Assembly: GCF_010015585.1 (NCBI RefSeq)
Contig: NW_022985070.1
Span: 1,314,970 to 1,378,969 of the forward strand
DNA length: 64,000 bases
From: Eremomyces bilateralis CBS 781.70
Taxonomy: Eukaryota > Ascomycota > Dothideomycetes > Eremomycetales > Eremomycetaceae
Direction of reading: 5' to 3'
The translations under genes were made by a program, and so were the position numbers. A model generated the notes under the pieces. It worked only from the letters and a program-made list of their open reading frames with translations. It ran no database searches and had not been told where the DNA came from. Of the stretch, positions 46,682-59,357 are shown one piece after another (within the stretch, counting starts at the first letter, position 1; each line of letters begins with the position of its first letter).

Positions 46682-47794
46682 ATGCCGCAGAAAAACGGCA
46701 ACTTGGGAAGATCCCGAGGTGCTCCTCAAAACAAGAGCAAGGACAACCGCAGGACATCTGCTGAAACAATCGGACAGTATTCAGTGCCTCAAGCAACTCA
46801 GCAGTGGATACTCAATACCTTTTCGAAGTGTTTTCATATCGGAGACCCCATCCAGTTCAAAGAGACACTTCAAGAAGTCAAGCACCATTTATACAACAGA
46901 GACTTTGCGTCTGCATTTGGTAAACCGGAGTATCTGGCGGCATATGCAGCACGTTGGTCTCCAAGTCGGGCATTGGGCTATCTATGCGTCCTAAATGAGC
47001 TCCACAGAGATGGGCAGCTCCCACTATCAACAGTTCAACGCAGAAATACGACCGATAAAGATACGGAGATGCCGGAGTTATTCCAAACGCTTAACATTGG
47101 AGGAGGGGCTGGTGCAGAACTGATGACCTTTGCTGCGCTCGACCGGGACCGTATCAAAATGAAAGACGAAACATTTCCCACAGATGGTATCGAGATGCAA
47201 CCTCCGGTGTGGTGCCCGCGAATCTTGGATCTTGCACCCTGGGATCATATATTGGAAGCCTTGGCTGCCCAAATTAGTTCAGTGCAAAGTGGTGCCTCTG
47301 ATGATCCTGGCGGCTCATTCAACTACACGTTCCATCAGCGCAATGTGCTTGAATTCGGAAAGAAAGAGCTATCGCCCTTCCTCGAAGGCGTCAGCCTGAT
47401 TACCATTTTATTTACTTTGAACGAGTTGTTTACTGCATCATTAAGCCAAACGACCAAGTTCCTTCTCGACTTGACCATGCTCACGGCACCCGGTACGAGG
47501 CTTCTCGTGATTGATAGCCCTGGCAGTTACTCGACCGTCTCTCTACAGGGCAAAGGATCAGCTGTCGAAGACAAGGGCGGGAAAGAATACAAGATGGCAT
47601 GGTTGATGGACCACATACTACTGAAGGTTGCCCCAAGTTCTTTATCTGACAGTGGGCGTGGTGATCAAAAGCAATGTTGGGTTAAATCCGTCGACGAGGA
47701 ATCAAGGTGGTTTAGGCTTCCACCAGACCTAAAATACCCAATTCAGCTTGAAAATATGAGGATGCAGATCCATTTGTATAAACGATGTAGCTAA
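46682..47794 (+). CDS. BMT6: 25S rRNA (uridine-N3) methyltransferase, Bmt6-like
   Basis: An intronless frame of 370 aa. After a basic N-terminus come a helical region with the family motif FASAFGKPEYLAAYAARWSP and YLCVLNEL, then the SAM-binding loop LNIGGGAGAELMTFAAL (about residues 137-153). ISLITILFTLNELF-like and LLVIDSPGSYS segments complete the Rossmann fold. The tail ...ENMRMQIHLYKR matches the family end (RM..HLY.R). Yeast Bmt6 makes m3U2843 in 25S rRNA in the nucleolus. The family (formerly DUF3115) also contains Bmt5-like enzymes, but overall layout favours Bmt6. Downstream neighbour is convergent, with 123 bp between stops. Confidence 0.8.
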   Translation: MPQKNGNLGRSRGAPQNKSKDNRRTSAETIGQYSVPQATQQWILNTFSKCFHIGDPIQFKETLQEVKHHLYNRDFASAFGKPEYLAAYAARWSPSRALGYLCVLNELHRDGQLPLSTVQRRNTTDKDTEMPELFQTLNIGGGAGAELMTFAALDRDRIKMKDETFPTDGIEMQPPVWCPRILDLAPWDHILEALAAQISSVQSGASDDPGGSFNYTFHQRNVLEFGKKELSPFLEGVSLITILFTLNELFTASLSQTTKFLLDLTMLTAPGTRLLVIDSPGSYSTVSLQGKGSAVEDKGGKEYKMAWLMDHILLKVAPSSLSDSGRGDQKQCWVKSVDEESRWFRLPPDLKYPIQLENMRMQIHLYKRCS

Positions 47795-47917
47795 GTTGCT
47801 ATGGAGCTTGAAAAGGTAAGAAAGAAATTCATGCATCAAACTCGACACCTCTAATGCAAATCAGACAACTAAGCCTTCGAACGAAACCGACACATTCCAT
47901 ATTAGCCATCGTCTCGT

Positions 47918-49874
47918 TCAGAATGCCACCTCCCAGATACAAATCCTCCCGAATCCGGTCTCGCTGTCCTCCGATGCCCACCCGAATAGCATGGTAAGTC
48001 TTTGAAATAACAGGCGCTGTTCTATGATTTCCAGGTCGCTGACTGAAAGAATTGAAAGCTCCGGGGCAGAAACCCCCAGTACCTGCTCCCAGGCTTGGGG
48101 GGAGAGAGTAACCTTTCCCGATGTCGTGCTCCCGGTCTCGTCGCTCAGCTGGGTGATCTAACGCCGGCATCAGTCGCCACGAAAAATGAGAGTGAACTGC
48201 AGCCACTTAGAACGTACAATCCGAGGGTTTATGTTCATGCAAACTTCCTTTGCACACTGTTTGCAGTGTTCGTTCGGATTGTTCGAGTAAAGGGGAAGGC
48301 CGCAGCTGGGCGGGCCCATCAGCTTAAAATGATCGAATCGAACAGCATGTACTGAAGCTTACCAACTCCCACCAAAAAGCATGGCCCTTTTCATCAAGGA
48401 GGTCAAGTTGACCCGCATGATGACCATACTAAGGAATCCCATGTACTTTTCTATGCTGGTGGTCAGATCGAATCAAACGCGGAACAATCGGACTTGGATC
48501 AACTCGCCTTGGGGGGCTGCCCGAGCACTGATATCTGGTTAGCACCGACAGACACACAGTGTTTGGCAATTGCAATCGCACTCACAACTCGTCTAAGTCG
48601 GCCAAGGTGTACAGTGCCCTCAACTGGGCATCTCGCGCAGTCTCAAAATCGAACACTTCCTTTGTTAGCACGAATACCTTTAATAGCTCCAAGGACTATG
48701 CTATCGAGAAGCATGTTTATACGCGCACGATACTTACCCCCATCAGGAAAGGCCGGGCAAGCACATTCTCTCCTTGTCAATTTTGCAGCATAATTGCGAA
48801 GCCAGGCAGCATCCGTCAGTTCGGGATCTACATCAATCCAGGTCTCTGACGAAAGGCAAACCTCCAAGGAGTTCCCATTCGGTTTGTGCCCGGCATTGGT
48901 AATGAGAAGGATTGTTTGAGACGCTTTCCAATGAGACACGCTGTTGGACGTGAAGCCCCATAGACTGATGGTAGTCTCGGCAGTATCGTCGAACACTCGA
49001 ACATGCGCAACGGTAGCTAGGGTGCCACGCTTGGTGGTAACTACTCATATCAATGTCAACAGGAAAATAGCAAGTTTTTCAATTCCAGAACGCGTACCGG
49101 TTCTCTTTGGTCCCATGCTCTTCACACAAACTAGCATCTTGCCATCAGAGACGTCGGCGCCACCCTCGACGAAGTTTTTGAGAGTCATTAGACCAGATAA
49201 TGCCTGACTTCCCTGTCTGAGGCCGAGAGGGCGCTTGCATAGTACACCTTGATCACTATCCTCGTGGAGCAAGATGTTACAGCTTCGGTCCCTTTCCGGG
49301 AAGATGCTCGTGAACAATGGTGCACCAGTCACAGAGACAGAACCGCGCTCACCATACGATATGTGAGGCGTCCATATCGTAACCAAAAGGCCAAGGTAGA
49401 TGTCGTATGGTTTGTGAGCGTACCAAAGCTTTACCTGTATCTGCCAGTCAATATCTGTGAGTCCTAGGCCATCGTAGCACGTAATAGGCATGAACAAATC
49501 AATGTTGACTCGTCAACAATGATTACTACACATAGAAATATATGCCGTACCGATATAGCACCAGTGTCGTCCCGAACGATCATCTTGACACATCCTTTGG
49601 CAGCATTTTGGCCTTTGCTGGACTTGTTCTGATCAAAGTAATTCACTATTCGGCCCATGAATGCTACGCATTGTGGGCCACTATTCAGATTCCCAATGCC
49701 ATATTCCTCATATTCTCGCTGCGGGTTCCATGCTGTGTTGGCCGGAGGATCATTTGCGCAGTTAATCTCGTCATCAGTAAATCCACCGCTCATGGATGAA
49801 GCTTGTTCAGATCTGGAGGAACTGCCCTTTGAGGACGGGAAGAATGATTGAATGGAAGGAATTTGATGCGCCAT
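47918..49874 (-). CDS. MEIOB-like OB-fold protein, probable meiotic ssDNA-binding factor
   Basis: Eight exons are inferred on the minus strand: 49874-49551, 49434-49098, 49040-48738, 48655-48586, 48527-48504, 48455-48363, 48305-48218 and 48157-47918, giving 492 aa. The chain joins without frame conflict and yields family-like blocks: GPKRTVTTKRGTLATVAHVRVFDDT, DFETARDAQLRALYTLADLDEFARAAP, MGFLSMVIMRVNLTSL, a Cys cluster CCGLPLYSN...CKQC (Cys385, 398, 401) and NPRI-ITQLSDETGS. This is the RPA1-like OB-fold plus zinc-ribbon layout of MEIOB. In animals MEIOB-SPATA22 protects resected DNA during meiotic recombination; a fungal role is inference. The intron between exons 5 and 6 needs a weak GTTGAT donor. 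The N-terminus carries a PIP-like SIQSFF. RPA1 itself is excluded by size and by the missing N-terminal domain. Confidence 0.7.
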
Positions 49875-50504
49875 GGTTATGCTTCTATCGATACTTGATC
49901 GATTGGTGTGGTCGATGATAGTGCCACATGCCGATGAAGAATTTCAGGCGAAGCCAACCGCGGCCATTGTAGTAGTAGAATGAGTAGCTACAGTAATCTC
50001 TACTATCACACGGGATAAGATAAGAAGCTTGAGATGAAAGACGAGATCTAATGGACTGCAGCACATCATGTGATTTCTTGAGTTGCTACCTCCAATTGCA
50101 CTAAGGGGGAAGTCGCAACTATGGCACGGCGATAAAACTGGAAAGAGCGTCAGTTATAGACCTGGAACACCTCACCTTCGCTAGGTGGCATCAGACCTAG
50201 TACATGTACAGAGGGTGCAAATAACTGTCCAAGCAATGAATACTAGCATGCACGAGCAGGACAGGCTTGATAATTCACGTTTGAGAGTCGGTTGTCAACA
50301 AGAGGACCATTCGAATGGCAAGTGACAGTCTGGATTGTTTGCCTTATTTAGAAGCTATGAGACCTAGGAATCTGAGCGAGCGACAATAGTTGGAAGAGAA
50401 AAGCAGTGACAAAGCACATATGAAATCATGATAACGAATGTCAGTCGATCTCCAGGGAAGTCAGGATTGCAGGAACTGATGCGCCGGTCTCGGCGACTAG
50501 AACC
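49875..50504. other. intergenic, promoter of the MEIOB-like gene
   Basis: 630 bp with no supported gene; it is also the 3' flank of INO1. I found no clear motif. Confidence 0.5.
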
Positions 50505-52222
50505 CTAGAACAGTTTGTGCTCGAGGGTCATGTCGGACTCGGGGGCTAGCCCTACGCATGCCCGGAAAATGTTGATCAAAGCTGACCTCTGCTTTCCTAG
50601 AGCATTGACAACGGGAGTTCCAGGAGGAGTCATGGGGGCCTGTAAAACTAGGTTAGCAACGACTGCGAGTTCCGGGATGGGATGCTATGAATTGGCACTG
50701 ACCTTCAGCATGTAGCTGAGCACACTCAAAACACTGTGGAATCCAGTGTACTTGTCCGCTCCATCAACCTTCCATTCGATTCGAGTCATCATCTCCGCAA
50801 TCAGGACAAGGTCGATGATGAGCGGCGATGCCAACAGAGAATCTTCGCAGACGTTGAACATGCTGATGGTCTGGTGACCTCCCATGAAGATCTCCGCGTA
50901 ATATTCGTCCAAAGCGCGCTTGTTGTCACCAACAGCAGGCATGTATTTGATGACCACTGTGTGATCAGGGTGCTCACCCTCCTTGTAGAGAACGGAGTTG
51001 GCCTCGACCATGTCATCGACGACGTTCGACTTGGAAATCTCCTTGGAGCGGAACTGCTTCTGGGAGCTGAGGTTCTTGCCGTCATTGTTGCCCAGATGAT
51101 TATAACTGGCAATGGAGGTGAGCTTGATGCCTGCGTTGATCAAGAAATCCACCAAGGCGGACTTCATCTTGGTCTGGCCAGATTTGAAGTCATCCCCTCC
51201 GATGAACGCTCCGTGCTTTTCAGCGAACTCAATCGCGCCAGGAACGAAGGTGTTCTGTGGAGAGCCATTGATGAAAGGGGCTTTCTCGAGCACGCATGCA
51301 ACGGAGAAAATGGTGGACGGCGAGATTTCTTCATGACCGGCTTCGATCGCCTTCAAAAGATTCTCCGCCGTATCGTTGACACCCTCGACCAAATCGGCGT
51401 AGCGCTCAGTGTTGGCAGTCCACATGACGATCACGCTGTCCAAAGAGTTTTGCTCCTTGAATTGACTGGTTCTCGTCAGCAGGTTAGTCCGAAAGAATGG
51501 GTCGTTGTGCCTTACCGAATGTCGGTCCTAATCTGCTCTACATGGGCCATGGATGCCTTGGAACCCGGCAAGACATTGTCCGCTCGATCTTCCTGGTTGG
51601 CAGCGATGAAGTCTGGATAATAGATACTCGGAAGTGGCTTCATCTGCGCCATTTCCTTGGCAACTTGGGCTTTGAGGGTCGGTTCAAGGACAGCAGCACG
51701 ATCCATAGCCTCTGAAAGGTTCATGCCGCTGATGTCCCAGCCACCGAGGACCAGATCATTGGGATGAACCATGGGAAGCATGTTATGGAAAGGAATATTG
51801 ACTTCCTTGCCCGTTTTGGCATCGGTTCCAAGTTTGACAGTCGAGGCCATCACCAACGAACCATAGTAGTTGGATGCACGTTGACCTTCACGGGTATCCC
51901 AGACAAGTCCACGCTTGTTGGCCAGGATTCCAGCCGTGACGGTGGTGCCATTGTTGCCACCCCAGCCAACAAGCATGACACCAGTCTTGGGGACGCGTCT
52001 CTCGACCTTGAAGTCATAGAGGGTCTCCTTTGGTTTGACAGAGAACTTGCCATCTGCCCCAGCCGTGACATCCGTGGTACGATACACGTACTTGGACTTG
52101 ATCTCATTGTCCGTATAGACCACGCTTGGGGATGCCACGGTAAAGGTCTCTTTACTGGCATGATTGTCGAGCGTCCCAACCCCGTTCGCCGAGCCGGCGA
52201 TACCCTCAGCGTGAGGAGCCAT
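50505..52222 (-). CDS. INO1: inositol-3-phosphate synthase
   Basis: Three exons on the minus strand, 52222-51516, 51465-50703 and 50639-50505, encode 534 aa. Signatures include the NAD-binding GWGGNNGTT near residue 82, [26 protein letters not shown] and [14 protein letters not shown]; catalytic lysines lie in [10 protein letters not shown] and further downstream ([16 protein letters not shown]). The enzyme converts glucose-6-phosphate to myo-inositol-3-phosphate, the first and rate-limiting step of inositol and phosphatidylinositol synthesis, in the cytosol. All splice sites match consensus except the GTCAGT donor of intron 2. No obvious yeast-type UAS-INO (CATGTGAAAT) was spotted just upstream. 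Confidence 0.97.
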
Positions 52223-55200
52223 GACTGGAATGTGATTTTATTGCGAGTTCCAAGTTTGGCTTACTTGGCTTTGGGGGAATCCGATGCACCTCCAGAAGGA
52301 GAAGTGCGTCGGCCGGCGAACGGGTGGTGACACCTAGAGGCATCAATTGTTAGCCACTGCGGGGAAATTGCAACAACATTTGCGTTCATCATAAGAAGAG
52401 GGCACTCTTCTTGATGGGAATATATGGGAGCTTACGAGTTTAGGAGGTTGGAAAACGTCTTGGCGACAGGGCGTGGTATAGCCCTAGTTATGATCTAAAT
52501 GTGATTGAAATTGTAGTTGTTGATGTTTGGAGGATACGCTGAACAGCTCCTTTATATAGACTACCTGCCTACCAAGTGGGGATGTGCGACAGCGGAACGG
52601 ATGATGGTCGAATACCAGTCGGGAGGTGAAGGGATACATGGGAGACTTGATGTTTAGTGTGTCTGGACCAGCCGAACTCATCCGACCTGCCACACTATCG
52701 ATAAGCACTGCAGACATCCCACCACGATGCCAGGGGTGTCCCTGTGACTGTGTGATACTGACATTTGACTGGCTTCAGAGTTCAGAGTTCAGTGCAGCCG
52801 GATAAAATGTCCATGTAAATTTAAAGACACCGTGATACCTACCTACACATACTTGCTAGGTATACCGTTACCAGTACTCCGTCGCTGTAGGCACCCGTTT
52901 ATAATATCGCTTCTTGATCTGGATGGCGACCCTCTCAAGGCAATTTACGGGATGAAGACATGTACCGTTCATTGTTCAACCCTTCCACTGTGCTTCTCCG
53001 GAGACCCGGGGTGCCTGAATGTCCTCTCAAGCTCACTACTACTCGTCTCGATCAACAACGGCGCGTTAAGCGAGTCACCCGACCAATTTGCAGGTGTTAG
53101 ATGCATTTTGATATGTCACTAATTGACGTGGCACTCCCAACCGTTTCATATTCTTAAGCATGCCTTCATAACTCCAACCCCTCCCTGGTACTATTATGGA
53201 CATCGATGGATAATTCCTCTACATGAACTTCTGTGGAGCACCATGTATCTAGGACTCTGGCTGGTCTGGACTTTCCAATTGCGGAAATTGTTCAAACGGA
53301 GATGAGGAATGAGGGAGGTTTGATTCGAGCGAAGAATTTGGTATCCGCAGACCCCGTGGGACAACCATCTGCCCCACCATTGGGCATCTGCGGATCGCTT
53401 TCTTTATTAAGCCTGAACTGATCACGCTATGAATTCAACTGATTGCTTCCCTAGCGCTCCGGGGCTTTACCTGGTACATGTAGCCAACACGAGTACTGCA
53501 CCGGTATCGCTGCTATGATGATGGCGATGTGGTACTCGTTGCTACCGTATAGTGCATGGTCATCCCAGAGCATATATGCTGCTGAGGTAGGTAAGTATCT
53601 GATATTTCGCTGCAGTGTGTTTCCACGCTCCCACCTCGCAGCATTCCCATTAGGCATCACGATGCGCCATATCACATATGAGGAAAGAGATCTGTTCCCA
53701 TGTGAATTAGCAACCGGGACATGAAGTTCACTTCTCGCTCGGAGACTTTTGTTCCAGTTACCGTGTCCATCCCTTTGATATTTGTCACAAGCTGGTAGAC
53801 CATATCCAGCCTGAACCATCCTTGTCCACGAAAGGCATGTTTATCTGAAACGATTTATCCAATCAAGACAAATGTACAGGTTCTATGGCAGAGCTTGACT
53901 GCTGCCGACACACCAAGTAAAGTATAGGATGATGCTGTTGTTGAGCTGCATCCCAATTTGCGAACGGAGAAGGAGTTGGGACTGGATTGAAATCTGGTAA
54001 AGACGAACAATTGCGAGCGCTGTCGAGCCATGTCTGGATAGTGCGAACGACTTCGACGGATGGGTATTACTCTATAACTATGAGGAATTGCACGGGGAGA
54101 TGTATAAAATGAACATAGTATAGCACTATAAATGATGGACGACATTAAAAGACGAAGGCATCTACAACCATGAATGATTTAATCCGGGAGGAGAATATGC
54201 AGCTCGCAGTGCAAAGAGAAGAGAATCAATGCGACAGTGAGAGAAATGGACTTCGATTGATGAGAATGGTCACCGGCCACCGCAGAATCTACCAATCTAC
54301 AAACGACATCTATGGACTCCTATCCCCAGCTCTTCGACTCGCAAATCACCCGACTGGGATTTTACCGGTCGTACCAAACCAGAATTGGTCGGGGGTTGCA
54401 TGGCGTACCACAGTATTCCACCAGTTCCAACTTCCACACGAGGTGGGCGTTGAAATCAGGCGGTGGAATAGGGAGTACCACAGCGGACGAACCGACGTCC
54501 TCATACGCATCTACTTACCTAATAATGATTTCGGGCCTTTTCAGACATGTAAATATACGTACATCCGTGGGATGCCGGCGAGTTGCGTTTCTGATTCCAT
54601 TTCAGAAATCCTGAGGCCGATCAAAGTCGACATTGCCAGGAATCTATGCTCATTGGATATCCGTCGAGCGACAACGGGCCGTCGCAGATGTAGATGCAGA
54701 TAGTTAGATAGAGGATAACGCTAAAGACTTTGAAAAGAAATAAAGTTGAAATGTCGTCTGATAATTCTAGTGGTCTGAGTGATTGAACGCTCAAGACGAT
54801 CAAGACATAAGGTAGCGAGATATCGGGATATAAAGCCGTTCATAGGAAAGTAGGTATGAGATAGGGAGAAAATCGAAACCTCTTCTGAGAACCAAACGCG
54901 CCAATTGGGAGTGGGGCAGAAAAATTGAGACCGCTGCATAAGACCGCTTAATCACGGTCCCTGTCGTCTTGGATACTTGATTGCTGAGCATCTGTGGTAC
55001 GATACTCAGGATTTAGGAGTCCGGCGTCCTTGGGAGTTGAGGGGGAGTCTGAGGCCGCTACACAATATTAGTATTACCGTTCCTTGGAATTGTGATCATC
55101 CTTCCCAGTCATCCGGACGACCTGTGTTATGCGCTAATTTAAAGGGCAACAAAAGGCAACAGATGCGAGGCCGAGTAGCATTCACGAGCCCAAAGTGCGA

Positions 55201-57020
55201 CCCTGAGGTAGGAGGGATCTGCACACGACTGGGATTTCTTTGGACATGCGATGGGCATTCAGAACTTCGGAGATAGGATTCCATAGTGGGGGAAGTAGAA
55301 AGTCGGCATATAAAACTGACGATAGTTGTGTAGAATAGGGCTGTAATACTAATGGGCCGATAGATACTGACCTTCTCTTTCTGTTGTTCCCCTTACGCTG
55401 TCGCCAACTCGTCCGCTCTGTCGACAGTTTCACCCTGCGACATAAGATGCTGCACCGAGACTCCGCGCTCCCATCGCATGAACATTGGTGCTTCAAAATC
55501 GTTTGAACTTACTAAGCTCCTTCTGTGTGACCCTAGAAGGACTGTACGACCGGAGGGCGGATTGTGTGGTTACTGTTTACATAGTATCAGCTCAGCATAC
55601 CTAAACTAATGATTAGTCCCATTGTCGAAATGAGAATACCTTGTGTGTTGACTGGGCCCTAGAGGCTAGCAATAATAACAATATCAACATCTGACAACTT
55701 GACATGAGTCTAATTTGTCCCGAATGGAACAATAACAAATGACGATCAGGGACAATACTACCGGGGGGTGCTCGGCATTTGCTGGAGGGTCCAATGAACG
55801 ATCCGATTGCGATGATGATTGGCGTCTTCGTTGCCAGATGCCCAGGAAGCGGAAAGGGGATTTAGGGAGAGGTTCAAGGGTGAGACGGTGAGCCGTGAGA
55901 CTTTGGGAGGAGCTCGATTGGCTAACTTGAATTGACCGTGATCAACATCCTAATCCACTCCACTCCGACACCTACATCCACCGACACCTACATCCACCAC
56001 AGTCTACATACTGTCCAGTCTCGAATAGGCGAACTCTCCGACGCATCGAAATTCGAAAGCGCTGCAAAATGCATGTTGTGTTGAGCTGCTCCAACTTGAG
56101 TTGAGAGGAACCGTTCCTGCAACCGTCAGCAATAGGACTTAGTACTCCTAGACGCGCCAGAGTGAGCGTCCCATGACCACCCTCCCATACTTCTTGGGTT
56201 TCGACGTCGGACGTTGGAGATAGGGACATCGACCGCGATTCTGAGTCTCAGACATCTGAATAGAAGGGAGGCGAGCATTGGGCAATGAGAATCCCCCTTG
56301 ATCCTCCCTCGAGCCTCGAAATGATCTTAGCCCTTACCTTAATGCATGAAACTTGCCGCTTGACAAATCGATGCGTGGAGAGCCGTAGTGCTAGTGCCTT
56401 GGTGGCGTCCATGGCTTCAGTGTAGTTCGGACGGTCTGAGGTCAGTGTGTCTCTCGCTCACTTAAACTGTTAAACATATCGAACCTTTATCCTGCCACCT
56501 CGTCGCGCTTGATGCGGTTTGCGGTTTCGCATCGTCTTTCAGACTCTTAATTGATTAATTCATGTTGAATGTCGTTGTCATTCGATCCAGTCTCTGCGTT
56601 ATTTCCTCTTAGTATCTTTATGCCCTCGGAGTATTCTTCCGAAACCTGCAGGTTCATATATTTTAATTGAAACCCGTCCACCAATCTATCTACTGGCCCC
56701 TCCTTGGCGACTTCATTTCAGGTGTCAACCAATCCTCCTCAGACATTTTAAAGTCAACCATTGGCGGCGGCTAGTGATGGTCTTTCTTCCACTTGATATG
56801 CTGAGCAGCTGCTGGTTCACTGGAGCTACTTCATCTCCTTGATGATTTCGTGCGTACTCATTTACCTATCAGATCGTTCTTGGGTGCGTGTTGGGTATTA
56901 GGAAATACATAGAACGTCAACCATTGCCGAACTGTGCCCATTCGGTACCGCTGTGGGCATATCGGATCGATGCGCCATTATCATCCAAATACTGAAGACC
57001 GCCGCTGAATACCTCTCAAT
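52223..57020. other. long gene-poor stretch between INO1 and the LIM gene
   Basis: About 4.8 kb with no gene I can support. It includes both divergent promoters. A 177-codon frame at 54170-54703 has no family features and no splice context. A 16 bp unit CCGACACCTACATCCA is doubled at 55965-55996. No inverted-repeat or transposon ends were recognised. Confidence 0.45.
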
Positions 57021-59357
57021 ATGCCCGGTACCATGCGCTCCGAGACTCTTCTTCCGTCGATAAAATGCTCCAACTGCGGAGACCAGATCGATATTGCCAA
57101 TATGGCAAACCACATCTGCACATCAACTACATCCGGTGAGCATTTTCCGCAAATCTTCGCCACGCTGGAATAAACACTGACCCGCGCGGGCAATCAAGCA
57201 GAGCCAGCAGATCACAAAGCGTTTGCTAGCACTGGACGACAAATAGCTGGTAGTTCGTCTCCCTTCAAACGGGAAGGGCCCCTGAAACCGGGACGACTGC
57301 TACCAAGGATAGATCCCGCAGCCGCAAGTATGTGCCTTTACGCAAGGCCTGGAGCTCGGCGCTGACTTTTCATAGATCGGTCGTTTATACAAATGGACCA
57401 ATCTACGCCTCAAAGTAGTTATAGCGAATCCCCAGGAGGTCTTAGGAGCTTCTCCCCCATCACCCCCGGCAGCCAACGAAAGTTTCCACGTCCTATGTAT
57501 GGAGACTCGGCTCGATACAAACCATCTAGACCGCCTTCTCCGGAATTGACGTCGAATCTCGATTGTGCATTTCCGCCTTTCCCCAACAACCGCAATCCCC
57601 AGCAACGTTCACCAGAACGGAATGCGAAGCCGACTCCATTGACTCTGCGGCAGCCTTCAGTTAATCCGGACCATCTTGCTCCGTTAAGTCCACGGCTGAA
57701 CGGTGGAATGTCTGTCATGAAGCGGATGGATACCATTGCACCCGGCCCATTCGGTAGCAAGACTGGGAAGGAGGAGGAGAAACCACAGGCGCCTAGTGAA
57801 CCCAACTCTGGTCACCGGCGAAATGCGACTCTTGGAAGCACGAAGCATGCCCATCGCACTTCAACCAGCAGCGTGCAATCTTTCCTGACCAGGTCTTCTA
57901 CAACAAAGTCGGAAAAGTCTGGCACTTCCGTATTATCCAACCACCTCGACGATGCTCCACAGCCGCTCGTATGGAGGAGTTCATCTTTCCCTACGAAGCC
58001 GTTCGACGGCAACTCAGATTCCAACAATGTGTCGAATCCGAACAACCTCCACCGACCCCAGCCGCCCCCTAGATCACAAACATTTCCTTTACAACAATCC
58101 GGCGAATCTGAAAAAGCCTCTTCAATTCCTCCCCGCCCTCGTCGGCCATCTGAACTGTCTAACAACCCCTATCGCCCATTTCAAGCAATTATGCCTGAGG
58201 GTAACGATGACCCAGCCTTGCAAGGGATGCAACCCCAGACAGCCCCCAATGGCTCATATAGACAACCTAGTGGTTCAAATGGGCCACAGGCACCCAGGGC
58301 TGCCAGCCGTAACGGTATACGGATGGATCCTCGATTAGAGAATGCCCCACCTGTCCCCCCGGCACCAGCATCACATGATCGTTTGAAATACGGTCACTCC
58401 ACCTCCGATTCTTCATCATCGGACGGACTGAGCTCTACCTCCGACAGCAGAAGCCAAAGTTCAAGGTCAAGCCCGCCTGGGTCCGAGCCGGATGGCTGGT
58501 CTCGACGCCCCTCGAAAGATGACAGTTACAATCCATACTCCGGCAGCAATGTGGGTAGCCAAGACCCGCCTCTTCGATTCGGAAAGCAGACCGGTATGGA
58601 TCGACCGAATGTTCCACGACCGCTGAATACTACGCCACCTGCAGAGGACCTCCCTTCTCCGTGCCTTGAGTCACCAATGGATCCTGCCATCCAGCCAGGG
58701 CTAGGGACCAGAAATTTTGGGTATCAGTCGCGAAATGCATCCCCTTCCGCAACTGGGCGAAACCCCAGTGTGTCCCGCAATTCGTCAACAATATCAAATG
58801 GCAGAACCCTAAAGAGACGCCCTACGAACAAAGGCGATTGCCGCGGCTGTGGGGCTCCAATCTTCGGCAAATGCGTCAAGGCTGCGGACGGGCGGCTGAC
58901 GGGACGCTATCACCGCGAGTGTGAGTTATTACGGACTTATCTGCCGTATATTCCGCGTCATACTGATTTGTTGAAAATAGGCTTCACATGCAGGACTTGC
59001 ACCCAACCGTTTACGGATGGTTCGTTTTACGTCCTCGAGGATCATCCCTATTGCGGATTCCACTACCACAAACTCAACAACTCCCTCTGCGTGGCTTGCA
59101 ATTCCGGAATCGAAGGGCTATACCTCTCGACGGATGAACGCACAAAGTTCCACCCCGGCTGTTTTACCTGCACGAGATGCCACGTCGCTCTCAAGGACGA
59201 CTATTTCGAAGTCGCCGGAAGCGCGTACTGCGAGCCTCATGCTTTTGCGGCCGTGAACCGTGGAGGCCGACCCGGTGGTGGCTTCACAGCCGGCCCGTCG
59301 GTTCTAGGTCCGGGAGTGAAGGCCCAACGGAGGACGACGAAGCTGATGATGATATGA
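57021..59357 (+). CDS. paxillin-like protein with two C-terminal LIM domains
   Basis: Four exons, 57021-57135, 57202-57327, 57376-58920 and 58981-59357, encode 720 aa. The N-terminus holds a short Cys motif (CSNCGDQIDIANMANHIC, residues 16-33). A long Ser/Pro/Arg-rich disordered stretch follows. Two LIM domains close the protein: CRGCGAPIFG...YHRECFTCRTC...HPYCGFHYH and CVACNSGIEG...FHPGCFTCTRC...YCEPH. Fungal relatives such as Pxl1 localise to the division site or polarised cortex and link to Rho GTPases and actin. The last intron is exactly 60 nt and in frame; removing it is needed for normal zinc-ligand spacing in LIM1. The start is supported by the conserved LPSIKCSNCG block. Confidence 0.8.

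Noticed and set aside
50736-51620. 294-codon open frame antisense to INO1
   Set aside because: It crosses an INO1 intron and shadows a strongly conserved gene; codon structure follows the minus strand.
54170-54703. 177-codon frame in the INO1-LIM interval
   Set aside because: No domain, signal peptide or splice context was recognised, and composition looks like non-coding DNA. It is kept only as part of the gene-poor region.
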